Shown: piece after piece, positions 1 to 5,856 of the stretch
Layout: each line of letters starts with the position of its first letter
How positions within the stretch are numbered: position 1 is the first letter of the stretch
NCBI GenBank assembly: GCA_017996515.1
Contig: JAGOGU010000049.1
Coordinates: 1 to 6,614, forward strand
Reading direction: 5' to 3'
Source: Allobrachymonas sp.
Lineage (GTDB): Bacteria > Pseudomonadota > Gammaproteobacteria > Burkholderiales > Burkholderiaceae_C
Length of the DNA stretch: 6,614 nucleotides
Made by a program: the position numbers and the translations under genes
The notes under the pieces: model-generated
What the model was told of the DNA's origin: nothing
The model's database searches: none
What the model saw: only the letters and a program-made list of their open reading frames with translations

Positions 1-176
1 CCCGTTACACTGTGCGTGGCGTGATCATTGCGCATTTGCCTTGATGTTTTTCGGCTTGGCCTCAAGTGCAGTCATCCGGTGCACTCTGCGCAAGGCGGCT
101 TGCCGGATACCCGATGCATCGCAAGCGCATCATTTTTTGAAAATGATTCATTTCCTATCACTCAGCCGCGGTTGGG
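1..176. other. Left-end noncoding stretch upstream of the mscS-type gene
   Basis: I see no credible gene here. GCAAG (90-94) and CTTGC (99-103) can form a 5-bp hairpin with a GCGG loop. GCTTGC (98-103) can instead pair with GCAAGC (121-126), and GATGC (113-117) with GCATC (127-131). A run of six T follows at 133-138. This could be a weak + strand terminator for a gene lying to the left, but the stems are short and overlap each other. A 13-nt perfect inverted repeat, AAATGATTCATTT, lies at 141-153, about 25 nt before the first possible start codon. No well-spaced sigma-70 promoter could be assigned; TTGAAA at 137-142 is the best -35 candidate, but no good -10 lies 16-18 nt beyond it. Confidence 0.4.
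141..153. promoter_or_regulatory. 13-nt inverted repeat upstream of the mscS-type gene
   Basis: AAATGA and TCATTT flank a single T, giving a perfect dyad 23 nt before ATG 177. The left part, GAAAATGAT (139-147), resembles a Fur half-site, but the right half does not keep the 19-nt Fur spacing, so the binding factor is unknown. It may be an operator or chance. Confidence 0.25.
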
Positions 177-1682
177 ATGATGTTTGTTGATTGTTCTGCC
201 ATGTCTTTTTGCAAGAAAATCGTTTGCTTTCTGACGCCCCGGCAGGTGCTGCGAAAAGGGCTGCTCGGCCTGTTTCTGGCCGGTTTTGCCTTGCTGGCTG
301 GCAGCGTATGGGCAGAGGCCATCAACACCGAATCAGCCACAGCCAAGTATGTCGCGCCCTTTGAGATGGCAGCCTCTCAAGCTGCTGCCAGCCCCAGGCA
401 GGTAGAAAGAGCCGTCAAGGCCACGCTGAAGGACGACCAGCGCATCGCCGCCGAAGTGGCTGCCCTGCTGGCGCGCAACCCGCTGTTTACCGATGTGCGC
501 CCCTTGGTCAATGGCAGCGTGGTGCAGCTCGAAGGCTCGGTGCGCAATGCAGAAGCCAAAGAGCTGGCGACCAAGCTGGCCGAATCCGTCAAGGGTGTGG
601 TGGCCGTGGATAACGCTTTGATCGTGTCTGCCGATTTCCGCTCGCAGTTGGGCGAAGTCATCCGCAAAGTGCGCGATCGGCTGGTGCAGCTTATCACCTC
701 GATTCCGATGTTTTTGCTGGCCATCATGGTGCTGGTACTGTTCAACTGGATTGGCCGCGGCCTGGCGGCACACCCGGGCTTGCTCGGCTTTCGCCCCCAC
801 TACGGCAACACCTATTTTCAGAGTCTGATTCGCAGGGGCATTCGCATCGCCTTCATCGCCGTCGGTTTTCTGGTCGCTCTGGATCTGCTGGACTCTACCG
901 CCCTAGTGGGTGCCTTGCTGGGTTCGGTCAGCATCATTGGCGTGACGCTGGGCTTTGCCTTTCGGGGCGTGGCAGAAAACTACATCGCCGGCGTACTGTT
1001 GAGCCTGCGCAGCCCATTCGAGCCGGGCGACCACGTCGTGATTGGCACGCACGAGGGCAAGGTGGCTTCGCTGAGCGCCCGCTCAACAGTGCTCATCACC
1101 CTCAGCGGCGAGCACCTGCGCCTGCCCAACGCCATGGTGTTCAGCCAGTCCATCCTCAACTACAGCCGCAACAACAAAAGGCGCTTTTCTTTCGTGTTGG
1201 GCATCGACGTGCGCGAAGACCTGGCCAAAGCCCAGCGGCTGGGCGTGCACACCCTGATCACCATGCAAGGGATTCTGGAAAACCCGCTGCCCAAAGCCGT
1301 AATCCAGCAAATCCATGCGCCTATCGCCGATGTGGAGTACTACGCCTGGATCGATCAGGATGAAACCGACTTCATCAGCGCACGCAGCGAGGCCATCCGC
1401 ATGGTGCGGGCAGAACTGAAAAAAGCCGGCATCGATATCCCCGCGCCAACCTATCGCCTGCAATTGATGGAAAGCGCCTCGCTGACCGAAACGGGCAAGC
1501 CGGTCAGCCCGCGCACCCGCCCCGTCACACCGCAGGCGCCGGTGGATAAAACCACCGAAATCGACGAGCAGATTGCCGAAATCCGCTCGCGCCAAAAACC
1601 GGAAGAAGACTTGCTCACCCCGCGCGAAGAGCACCTGGAAGAAGCAGAACCAACGCAACCACCTGCACAAAAAACCAAGTAA
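177..1682 (+). CDS. Exported BON-domain MscS-family mechanosensitive ion channel
   Basis: This is a small-conductance mechanosensitive channel of the MscS family. Such channels sit in the inner membrane and release solutes when turgor rises. The 501-residue product starts with a signal-peptide-like segment: basic residues near 13-27, a hydrophobic core at 29-43, and a likely cut after SVWA (about residue 46). A BON domain covers about 78-152 (note [19 protein letters not shown]) and would lie in the periplasm. Membrane helices follow at about 172-195, 219-238 and 241-262; the third is the Gly/Ala-rich pore helix leading into [19 protein letters not shown]. The MscS beta domain is clear at 280-331 ([36 protein letters not shown]). 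The tail from about 455 is Pro/Glu-rich and probably disordered. Starts at 177, 180 and 201 are all possible and none has a strong ribosome site; 201 would still keep the signal peptide. crcB follows after 29 nt and may be co-transcribed. Confidence 0.9.
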   Translation: MMFVDCSAMSFCKKIVCFLTPRQVLRKGLLGLFLAGFALLAGSVWAEAINTESATAKYVAPFEMAASQAAASPRQVERAVKATLKDDQRIAAEVAALLARNPLFTDVRPLVNGSVVQLEGSVRNAEAKELATKLAESVKGVVAVDNALIVSADFRSQLGEVIRKVRDRLVQLITSIPMFLLAIMVLVLFNWIGRGLAAHPGLLGFRPHYGNTYFQSLIRRGIRIAFIAVGFLVALDLLDSTALVGALLGSVSIIGVTLGFAFRGVAENYIAGVLLSLRSPFEPGDHVVIGTHEGKVASLSARSTVLITLSGEHLRLPNAMVFSQSILNYSRNNKRRFSFVLGIDVREDLAKAQRLGVHTLITMQGILENPLPKAVIQQIHAPIADVEYYAWIDQDETDFISARSEAIRMVRAELKKAGIDIPAPTYRLQLMESASLTETGKPVSPRTRPVTPQAPVDKTTEIDEQIAEIRSRQKPEEDLLTPREEHLEEAEPTQPPAQKTK

Positions 1683-1711
1683 GCGTCGCCACACACACGC
1701 AACACCGCATC

Positions 1712-2092
1712 ATGATCAAACCTGTTCTTGCCATATCCATCGGCGCCGCCTTGGGCGCTTTGCTGCGCTGGGCCTTGGGCCTGAAACTCAACGCCATCTT
1801 GGAGGTGATTCCATTCGGCACCGTGGCCGCCAACCTGCTGGCGGCTTACGTCATCGGCTTGGCGACCGCATACTTTGCAACCACTTCCAACCTTTCGCCG
1901 GAATGGAAGCTGCTCATCATCACGGGCTTTTGTGGTGGGCTTTCCACCTTTTCGACCTTCTCGATGGAAATCGTCAACCTGCTGCAACGCCAGCAATTTG
2001 CCTGGGCCGCTGGCTCCATCGGCCTGCACGTCGTGGGCTCTGTGCTGATGACCTTGGCAGGCATGGCGACATGGCAGCTGCTGCGGGCCTAG
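1712..2092 (+). CDS. crcB: CrcB/Fluc fluoride-specific ion channel
   Basis: This is a small membrane protein of the CrcB (Fluc) family. Family members form antiparallel dual-topology dimers in the inner membrane and let fluoride leave the cell passively. The product is 126 residues, the usual length, with four membrane helices at about 3-22, 33-55, 66-90 and 98-122. Family signatures are present: RW at 19-20, [10 protein letters not shown] with Asn41 at 34-43, and [13 protein letters not shown] at 72-84, which carries the pore phenylalanines Phe80 and Phe83 and the central sodium-site region. The last helix has the usual Gly-rich face ([10 protein letters not shown]). The ATG has no obvious Shine-Dalgarno sequence. 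The 29-nt gap from the upstream channel gene suggests a shared transcript. I saw no fluoride riboswitch upstream of either gene. The stop codon lies in a GGCCTAGGCC palindrome, 26 nt from the convergent gene's stop. Confidence 0.95.
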   Translation: MIKPVLAISIGAALGALLRWALGLKLNAILEVIPFGTVAANLLAAYVIGLATAYFATTSNLSPEWKLLIITGFCGGLSTFSTFSMEIVNLLQRQQFAWAAGSIGLHVVGSVLMTLAGMATWQLLRA

Positions 2093-2118
2093 GCCATCCC
2101 CATTGGGAACGACATAAG

Positions 2119-3105
2119 CTAGAACGGAATGTCGTCATCGAATGAATTAGCGGTCTTTTTGAGAGGCAATGCACTCTTTGGGAGCGGCAAGTTCATCACG
2201 ATAAACAGATTGAGAATGTCATCCCTGTCCATAAACATGATTTGCGAACGTTTCGTTGCATCCAGCTTGTTGCCAAGCCAATTTCTCGCCTGTTTCGTTA
2301 TCTCTCCACCAGAGACAATGAATGCGTGATCAACCAATACACGACGATTTAATTCAGGATCAAATATCTCATGTCCGAGCATCATGCTGGCCTGATTATG
2401 AATCTCGGCAACGTTAGCCGAACCATTTTTTCCGATGCCCGCTGAATCCAATTTACCTTTCTTAACCTGGATGCCAAAGTAAAGAACATGGAGCGTTGGC
2501 AAGGTATATTTCATCCATACGTCTTTCCCGTACTCTAGCGCCTTATCTTTGTGACCTGCTGCCGTAATGCGATGAAAACCAAGCTGGCGGAACAATGGCA
2601 GCAAAACTTCCTCAATCAGTTCGTCCTCTGAGCATTTATCAAGGTAGGCCGCGAGCAGCTTTCGACGTCTCAGCTCTTCTGGCGTCAGCGGACGATGAGG
2701 GTTTGCCATCTGTGCCACAGTATTCGTTGCAATATGGCGAAGTTGTCCAATACCGTGCTCGTCGTAGAAAGCTTCCCAACCTTCGCGCACCAGCACAACA
2801 TTCAAAGCGGCAAGTGCTTTGCTTCTGTCGGGATCGTCTTCTTGCGCGTCACCTTTATCAAGAACCGAACGGATAATTCGAATGAACGCATCAGGCGGAA
2901 CCGAAGGACTGGAATGCGGTAGCGTTAATACCTCTTCCAGTTTACTTGCAACCCATACCCATCGGGTCGAACCATCGTGGACGTAGTCTAGGTCACAATC
3001 TTGAAAAAACTCTGTGATGTAACTACTCGATCGATAGAGAAAATGGTCAGCGTCGCCACAGATGATGCGCGCAATTTCTCTGATGTTTCTGCTTTTCCAT
3101 TTCAT
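2119..3105 (-). CDS. Putative defence nuclease: AbiJ-like N-terminus, PD-(D/E)XK core, SSB-like C-terminal tail
   Basis: The product has 328 residues and no assigned function. Residues about 5-125 resemble the N-terminal domains found on AbiJ-type abortive-infection proteins (YRSSSYITEFF at 24-34, then CDLDYVHDG and STRWVWV at 37-52, then a helical stretch). A charged helix at 141-160 leads to a restriction-endonuclease-like core: EEVLLPLFRQLGF (165-177), Asp187, EYGKDVW (191-197) and FGIQVKKGK (210-218). Asp195 plus Gln213-x-Lys215 match the D...QxK active-site pattern of Mrr-like PD-(D/E)XK nucleases, with Glu165 or Glu166 as the helix glutamate. The region 245-305 (VDHAFIVSGGEITKQA, MFMDRDDILNL) reads as the end of that fold. 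The last residues, SFDDDIPF, copy the SSB C-terminal tip. The frame is intact. It is more AT-rich than its neighbours (42% and 47% GC in two sampled 60-nt lines, against 65-67% in flanking genes), which suggests transfer. Nuclease activity and a defence role are inferred. The ATG at 3105 has no clear ribosome site. Confidence 0.75.
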   Translation of the reverse strand: MKWKSRNIREIARIICGDADHFLYRSSSYITEFFQDCDLDYVHDGSTRWVWVASKLEEVLTLPHSSPSVPPDAFIRIIRSVLDKGDAQEDDPDRSKALAALNVVLVREGWEAFYDEHGIGQLRHIATNTVAQMANPHRPLTPEELRRRKLLAAYLDKCSEDELIEEVLLPLFRQLGFHRITAAGHKDKALEYGKDVWMKYTLPTLHVLYFGIQVKKGKLDSAGIGKNGSANVAEIHNQASMMLGHEIFDPELNRRVLVDHAFIVSGGEITKQARNWLGNKLDATKRSQIMFMDRDDILNLFIVMNLPLPKSALPLKKTANSFDDDIPF

Positions 3106-3188
3106 GAGTAGTGAGGATCAAGCCGTCTTCAAAGACAAAAACGCTGACAAGCATATCGCCGATACGACGCATGGAAATACTTTTTTCT
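3106..3188 (-). promoter_or_regulatory. Leader of the putative nuclease gene, with a weak promoter and two inverted repeats
   Basis: This is the AT-rich space between the tRNA-Ser 3' end and the nuclease start. Read on the - strand, TTTCCA (3177-3172) and TATGCT (3155-3150), 16 nt apart, each match four of six sigma-70 consensus bases, so they form a possible weak promoter. TATCG and CGATA, split by one base, form an inverted repeat at 3154-3164 that overlaps the -10 element and spacer. GTCTT and AAGAC, split by two bases, form a second one at 3125-3136 in the leader. Either could be an operator. The gene could equally be transcribed by read-through from the tRNA, as no terminator is visible between them. 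Confidence 0.3.
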
Positions 3189-3276
3189 TGGCGGAGGCGG
3201 TGAGATTCGAACTCACGAACGGTTGCCCGTTGCCGGTTTTCAAGACCGGTGCATTAGACCACTCTGCCACACCTCC
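3189..3276 (-). tRNA. tRNA-Ser, anticodon UGA, with encoded CCA
   Basis: This is a serine tRNA that reads UCA and related UCN codons. Read on the - strand, the acceptor stem GGAGGTG pairs with CGCCTCC (one G-U pair), followed by discriminator G and a genomically encoded CCA at 3191-3189. The D stem is GCA/TGC. The anticodon stem CCGGT/ACCGG encloses the loop CTTGAAA, giving anticodon TGA. The long variable arm (about CAACGGGCAACCGTTC) is the class II feature typical of tRNA-Ser. The T arm is GTGAG-TTCGAAT-CTCAC. The total length of 88 nt fits. Its 3' end coincides with the edge of the AT-rich segment holding the putative nuclease. Confidence 0.97.
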
Positions 3277-3389
3277 TGTTATTGTTTTTAAGCAATGGTC
3301 GCGTACATGCAGGCAGCATTGTAACGGCTCTGCGCGCATCTTCCGTACACCAGCGCAGCTGCATGCAAACGGCTGGCGGGCAGGGCACA

Positions 3390-4187
3390 ATGCATGGTTT
3401 TGACGCTTGCCTTTTTCTGTTTGCCATGCCCGCCCATACCGCTGCCGCTCATTTGCCCGAAGTGCATTTTTCCGAAGATGGCGTGTGCCGCTTTCTGCAT
3501 CTGGACTCCCCCTGGATACAGGGCAGCATGCGTCTGAAGGATCCGCTGATGCTGGATCTGGAGTACATCCAGCGCATGATGGCATGGCTGCTGTTTGTGG
3601 ATTTCGAGACGCTGCCCGAGCGCCACGCCATGCAACTGGGCTTGGGCGCGGCCAGCCTGACCAAGTTCACCAGCAAAAAATTGGGCATGCTGACCAGTTG
3701 CGTGGAAATTAACCCGGCGGTTTACCGCGCCTGCCGCCAGTGGTTTCGCCTGCCCGACAACCACGAGCGCCTGAATGTGATGCTGGGCGATGCGGCCGTG
3801 GAAATTCGCAAGCCCGAATGGCAGGGCGCGATCGATGCCTTGCAGGTGGATTTGTACGACCACGAAGCCGCCGCGCCGGTGTTGGACGATGCCGATTTTT
3901 ACCGCGCCTGCCGCGCGGCGCTGACGCCCGATGGCTGCATGACGGTGAATCTGTTTGGCCGTGACAGCAGCTTCACGCACAGCGTGCAGCAGATGGCCGA
4001 AGCGTTTGGCGATGCGGCGCTGTGGGCGTTCAGGCCCACGCGCGAAGGCAATACGATTGTGTTGGCGCAGCGCACGCCCACGCGGCCGTCGCGCGATGAG
4101 ATGACCGCACGCGCCGCTACCCTTGCCGAGCGCACGGGCTTGCCTGCGCACAAATGGCTCAAGGTGTTCAAGCCGTTACAGGACTGA
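3390..4187 (+). CDS. Spermidine synthase-like protein with a methyltransferase fold
   Basis: This belongs to the polyamine synthase (SpeE)-like branch of the Rossmann methyltransferase fold and is probably cytosolic. From the ATG at 3390 it has 265 residues. An N-terminal beta region (LPEVHFSEDGVCRFLHL, then WIQGSMRL at 42-49 and LEYIQRMM at 57-64) precedes the nucleotide-binding core. There the glycine motif is QLGLGAASLTKF (82-93), the acidic ligand-binding residue is Glu106 in VEINP, and GDAA with Asp134 follows. The catalytic-loop position reads QVDLYD (152-157), then FYRACRAAL and EGNTIVLA. The usual DSTDP-GP loop of true spermidine synthases is replaced, so the substrate is uncertain. 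The frame opens at 3282, but that is only 5 nt past the tRNA 5' end. The ATG at 3390 has a GGGCAGGGC purine-rich stretch just upstream; ATG 3426 lacks one. It is divergent from the tRNA and convergent with rlmD. Confidence 0.8.
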   Translation: MHGFDACLFLFAMPAHTAAAHLPEVHFSEDGVCRFLHLDSPWIQGSMRLKDPLMLDLEYIQRMMAWLLFVDFETLPERHAMQLGLGAASLTKFTSKKLGMLTSCVEINPAVYRACRQWFRLPDNHERLNVMLGDAAVEIRKPEWQGAIDALQVDLYDHEAAAPVLDDADFYRACRAALTPDGCMTVNLFGRDSSFTHSVQQMAEAFGDAALWAFRPTREGNTIVLAQRTPTRPSRDEMTARAATLAERTGLPAHKWLKVFKPLQD

Positions 4188-4242
4188 AAGCACGGCTGCA
4201 GCGGCCTTCATCGCGCTTTCGGTTGCGCATTCCGTTACACCT

Positions 4243-5718
4243 TCAGGCGCGCTCGAAAACGGCCATGCTTTCCACATGCGCGGTGTGGGGGAACATATTG
4301 ACCACGCCTGCGGCCTTGAGCATGTAGCCCGCCTGATGCACCAGCAACCCCGCATCGCGCGCCAGCGTGGCCGGGTTGCAGCTGACATACACAATGCGTT
4401 TGGGCGGCTGCCAATCGACTGGCGCCACAAAGCCGCCTTCTTCTGCCAGCCCCAGGCGCTGCTGGTGAATATCGGCCAGCGCCTTGACCAAGGCAAATGC
4501 GCCTTCACGCGGCGGATCGACCAGCCATTTGTCGGCCACGCCGTCGGCCACCAGCATTTCAGGCATCATCTCAAACAGATTGCGCGCCACGAATTGCGTG
4601 GGTGCAAGCGGCGTGCCGTGCGCATTGGGGGTGTTGGCCTGGTAGTTGTTGCGCGCGCGGGCGACCAGGGCATCGCTGCCTTCAATGCCCAGCACTTCGC
4701 GCGCCTGCGTGGCGATGGGCAGGGTGAAGTTGCCCAGCCCGCAAAACCAGTCGATGATGCGCTCGTGCTTTTGCGCATCCAGCCATTGCAGGGCGCGACC
4801 GACCAGCACGCGGTTGATGTGGGGGTTGACCTGGGTAAAGTCCGTGGGCTTGAACGGCATGGTGATGCCGAATTCGGGCAGGCTGTAGGCCAGCTGCGGC
4901 GTATGCGGGCTGATGCAATGCACGCTGCTTGGCCCGGCCGGTTGCAGCCACCATTGCACGCCCGCGTGCTGCGCGGCAAAGGCGTGCAGTTTGTCGGTAT
5001 CGGCTGCGCTGAGCGGCTCCAGATGGCGCAACACCAGCGCTGTGACGGCATCGCCGCAGGCCAGTTCGATTTGGGGGCAGGTGTCGCGAGCATCCAGGCT
5101 GGCAATTAGCGCCCGCAAGGGCAAAAGCAAGGCGCTGACGTGCGGCGGCAAAATGGCGCAGCTGCGCATATCGGCGATGTAGCGGCTTTTGCGCTCGTGA
5201 AAGCCAATCAGCACCTCGCCTTTTTTCACCACATGGCGCACCGATAGCCGTGCGCGCCAACGGTAGCCCCATGCCGGGCCGTGAATGGGGCGCAGCATGG
5301 TTTGCGGGCGGCATTTGCCCAAATGCCAGAAGTTGTCCTCCAGCACGCGCTGCTTGATGGCGACTTGGGCGGCCGGATGCAGATGCTGCATTTTGCAGCC
5401 GCCGCAAGCGCCTGCATGCAAGCCAAAGTGCGGGCAGCGCGGTTCCACCCGCTGCGACGATTCGCTGTGGATGTGCGTGAGCGTGGCCGCTTCCCAGTTG
5501 TTTTTGCTGCGGCGACCTTGGGCACTGACCCATTCACCGGGCAATGCGCCTTCGATAAACACCACCTTGCCATCGGGCCGGTGCGACACGCCTTGCGCGT
5601 CCAGATCCAGTGACTCGACCCACAGCCAATCGGGCTGCGCATGGGGTGGCGGCTCTGGCCGCGCGGGCAGGGCTGTTGTTGTGGCTGGATCCTGGCTATC
5701 GTTTGTGCTGCTCATCAT
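4243..5718 (-). CDS. rlmD: RlmD: 23S rRNA (uracil-1939 type) C5-methyltransferase
   Basis: This is a SAM-dependent RNA uracil-5-methyltransferase of the RlmD/RumA family, which methylates a 23S rRNA uridine (U1939 in E. coli). From the ATG at 5718 it has 491 residues, against about 433 for the E. coli enzyme; the extra length is a Pro/Ala-rich start. A TRAM RNA-binding domain covers about 31-85. Iron-sulfur ligands are Cys95, Cys105, Cys108 and Cys187; the first spacing is C-x9-C rather than the C-x5-C of E. coli. The catalytic domain shows FTQVNPHIN (294-302), [16 protein letters not shown] (321-336), the DPPR loop (401-404), the nucleophile Cys447 in [12 protein letters not shown], and the base Glu483 in HVESM. 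The frame extends to a TTG at 5799, but that lies in the T tract of the upstream terminator, so 5718 or 5715 (ATGATG) is preferred. Neither has a clear ribosome site. Confidence 0.93.
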   Translation of the reverse strand: MMSSTNDSQDPATTTALPARPEPPPHAQPDWLWVESLDLDAQGVSHRPDGKVVFIEGALPGEWVSAQGRRSKNNWEAATLTHIHSESSQRVEPRCPHFGLHAGACGGCKMQHLHPAAQVAIKQRVLEDNFWHLGKCRPQTMLRPIHGPAWGYRWRARLSVRHVVKKGEVLIGFHERKSRYIADMRSCAILPPHVSALLLPLRALIASLDARDTCPQIELACGDAVTALVLRHLEPLSAADTDKLHAFAAQHAGVQWWLQPAGPSSVHCISPHTPQLAYSLPEFGITMPFKPTDFTQVNPHINRVLVGRALQWLDAQKHERIIDWFCGLGNFTLPIATQAREVLGIEGSDALVARARNNYQANTPNAHGTPLAPTQFVARNLFEMMPEMLVADGVADKWLVDPPREGAFALVKALADIHQQRLGLAEEGGFVAPVDWQPPKRIVYVSCNPATLARDAGLLVHQAGYMLKAAGVVNMFPHTAHVESMAVFERA

Positions 5719-5797
5719 GGCGTTGTCGGGTATTTTTCTTGGCTGTGGGGCGTGTGCATCGTTGCTGCACTGAGGTTGGAAGCGGCACAGATGCATC

Positions 5798-5822
5798 AAA
5801 AAAAGCGCCGACCAGCGGCGCT
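5798..5822 (-). terminator. Intrinsic terminator after nlpD
   Basis: Read on the - strand, AGCGCCG (5822-5816) and CGGCGCT (5810-5804) form a perfect 7-bp GC-rich stem around a 5-nt CTGGT loop, followed directly by a run of seven T (5804-5798). It lies 35 nt beyond the nlpD stop codon. It should end the nlpD transcript and separate it from rlmD, which therefore probably needs its own promoter in 5719-5797, although none is obvious there. Confidence 0.92.
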
Positions 5823-5856
5823 CATGTTTGCGGCAGTCTGCCCATTCACTGCACGG

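Noticed and set aside
160..210. Possible fluoride riboswitch before the mscS-crcB pair
   Set aside because: A GGGATGATG string caught the eye, but the pseudoknot-forming arms and conserved spacing of the crcB RNA motif are not visible.
2580..2595. TGGCGGA string inside the nuclease gene resembling the tRNA-Ser 3' end
   Set aside because: Only about seven bases match and it lies within coding sequence, so it is not a credible attachment-site copy.
3282..3389. Upstream extension of the SpeE-like protein to the ATG at 3282
   Set aside because: It starts 5 nt from the tRNA 5' end, inside the likely tRNA promoter, has no ribosome site, and the added residues look non-conserved.
3118..3585. A 155-codon - strand open frame running through the tRNA-Ser gene
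   Set aside because: Its AEWSNAPVLKTG-like stretch is the well-known false translation of tRNA-Ser; the rest is antisense to the SpeE-like gene.
4123..5109. A 328-codon + strand open frame antisense to rlmD
   Set aside because: It lies opposite well-conserved RlmD motifs, its His/Gln/Arg-rich composition is typical of antisense frames in GC-rich genes, and it has no recognisable domain.
4566..5533. Long - strand open frames of 179 and 283 codons in other frames of rlmD
   Set aside because: They overlap the clear RlmD frame, have Arg/Ala/Pro-rich composition typical of GC-rich shadow frames, and show no family motif.
5719..5799. Upstream extension of RlmD to the TTG at 5799
   Set aside because: That codon is in the T tract of the nlpD terminator; the ATGATG at 5718-5713 is a better start.
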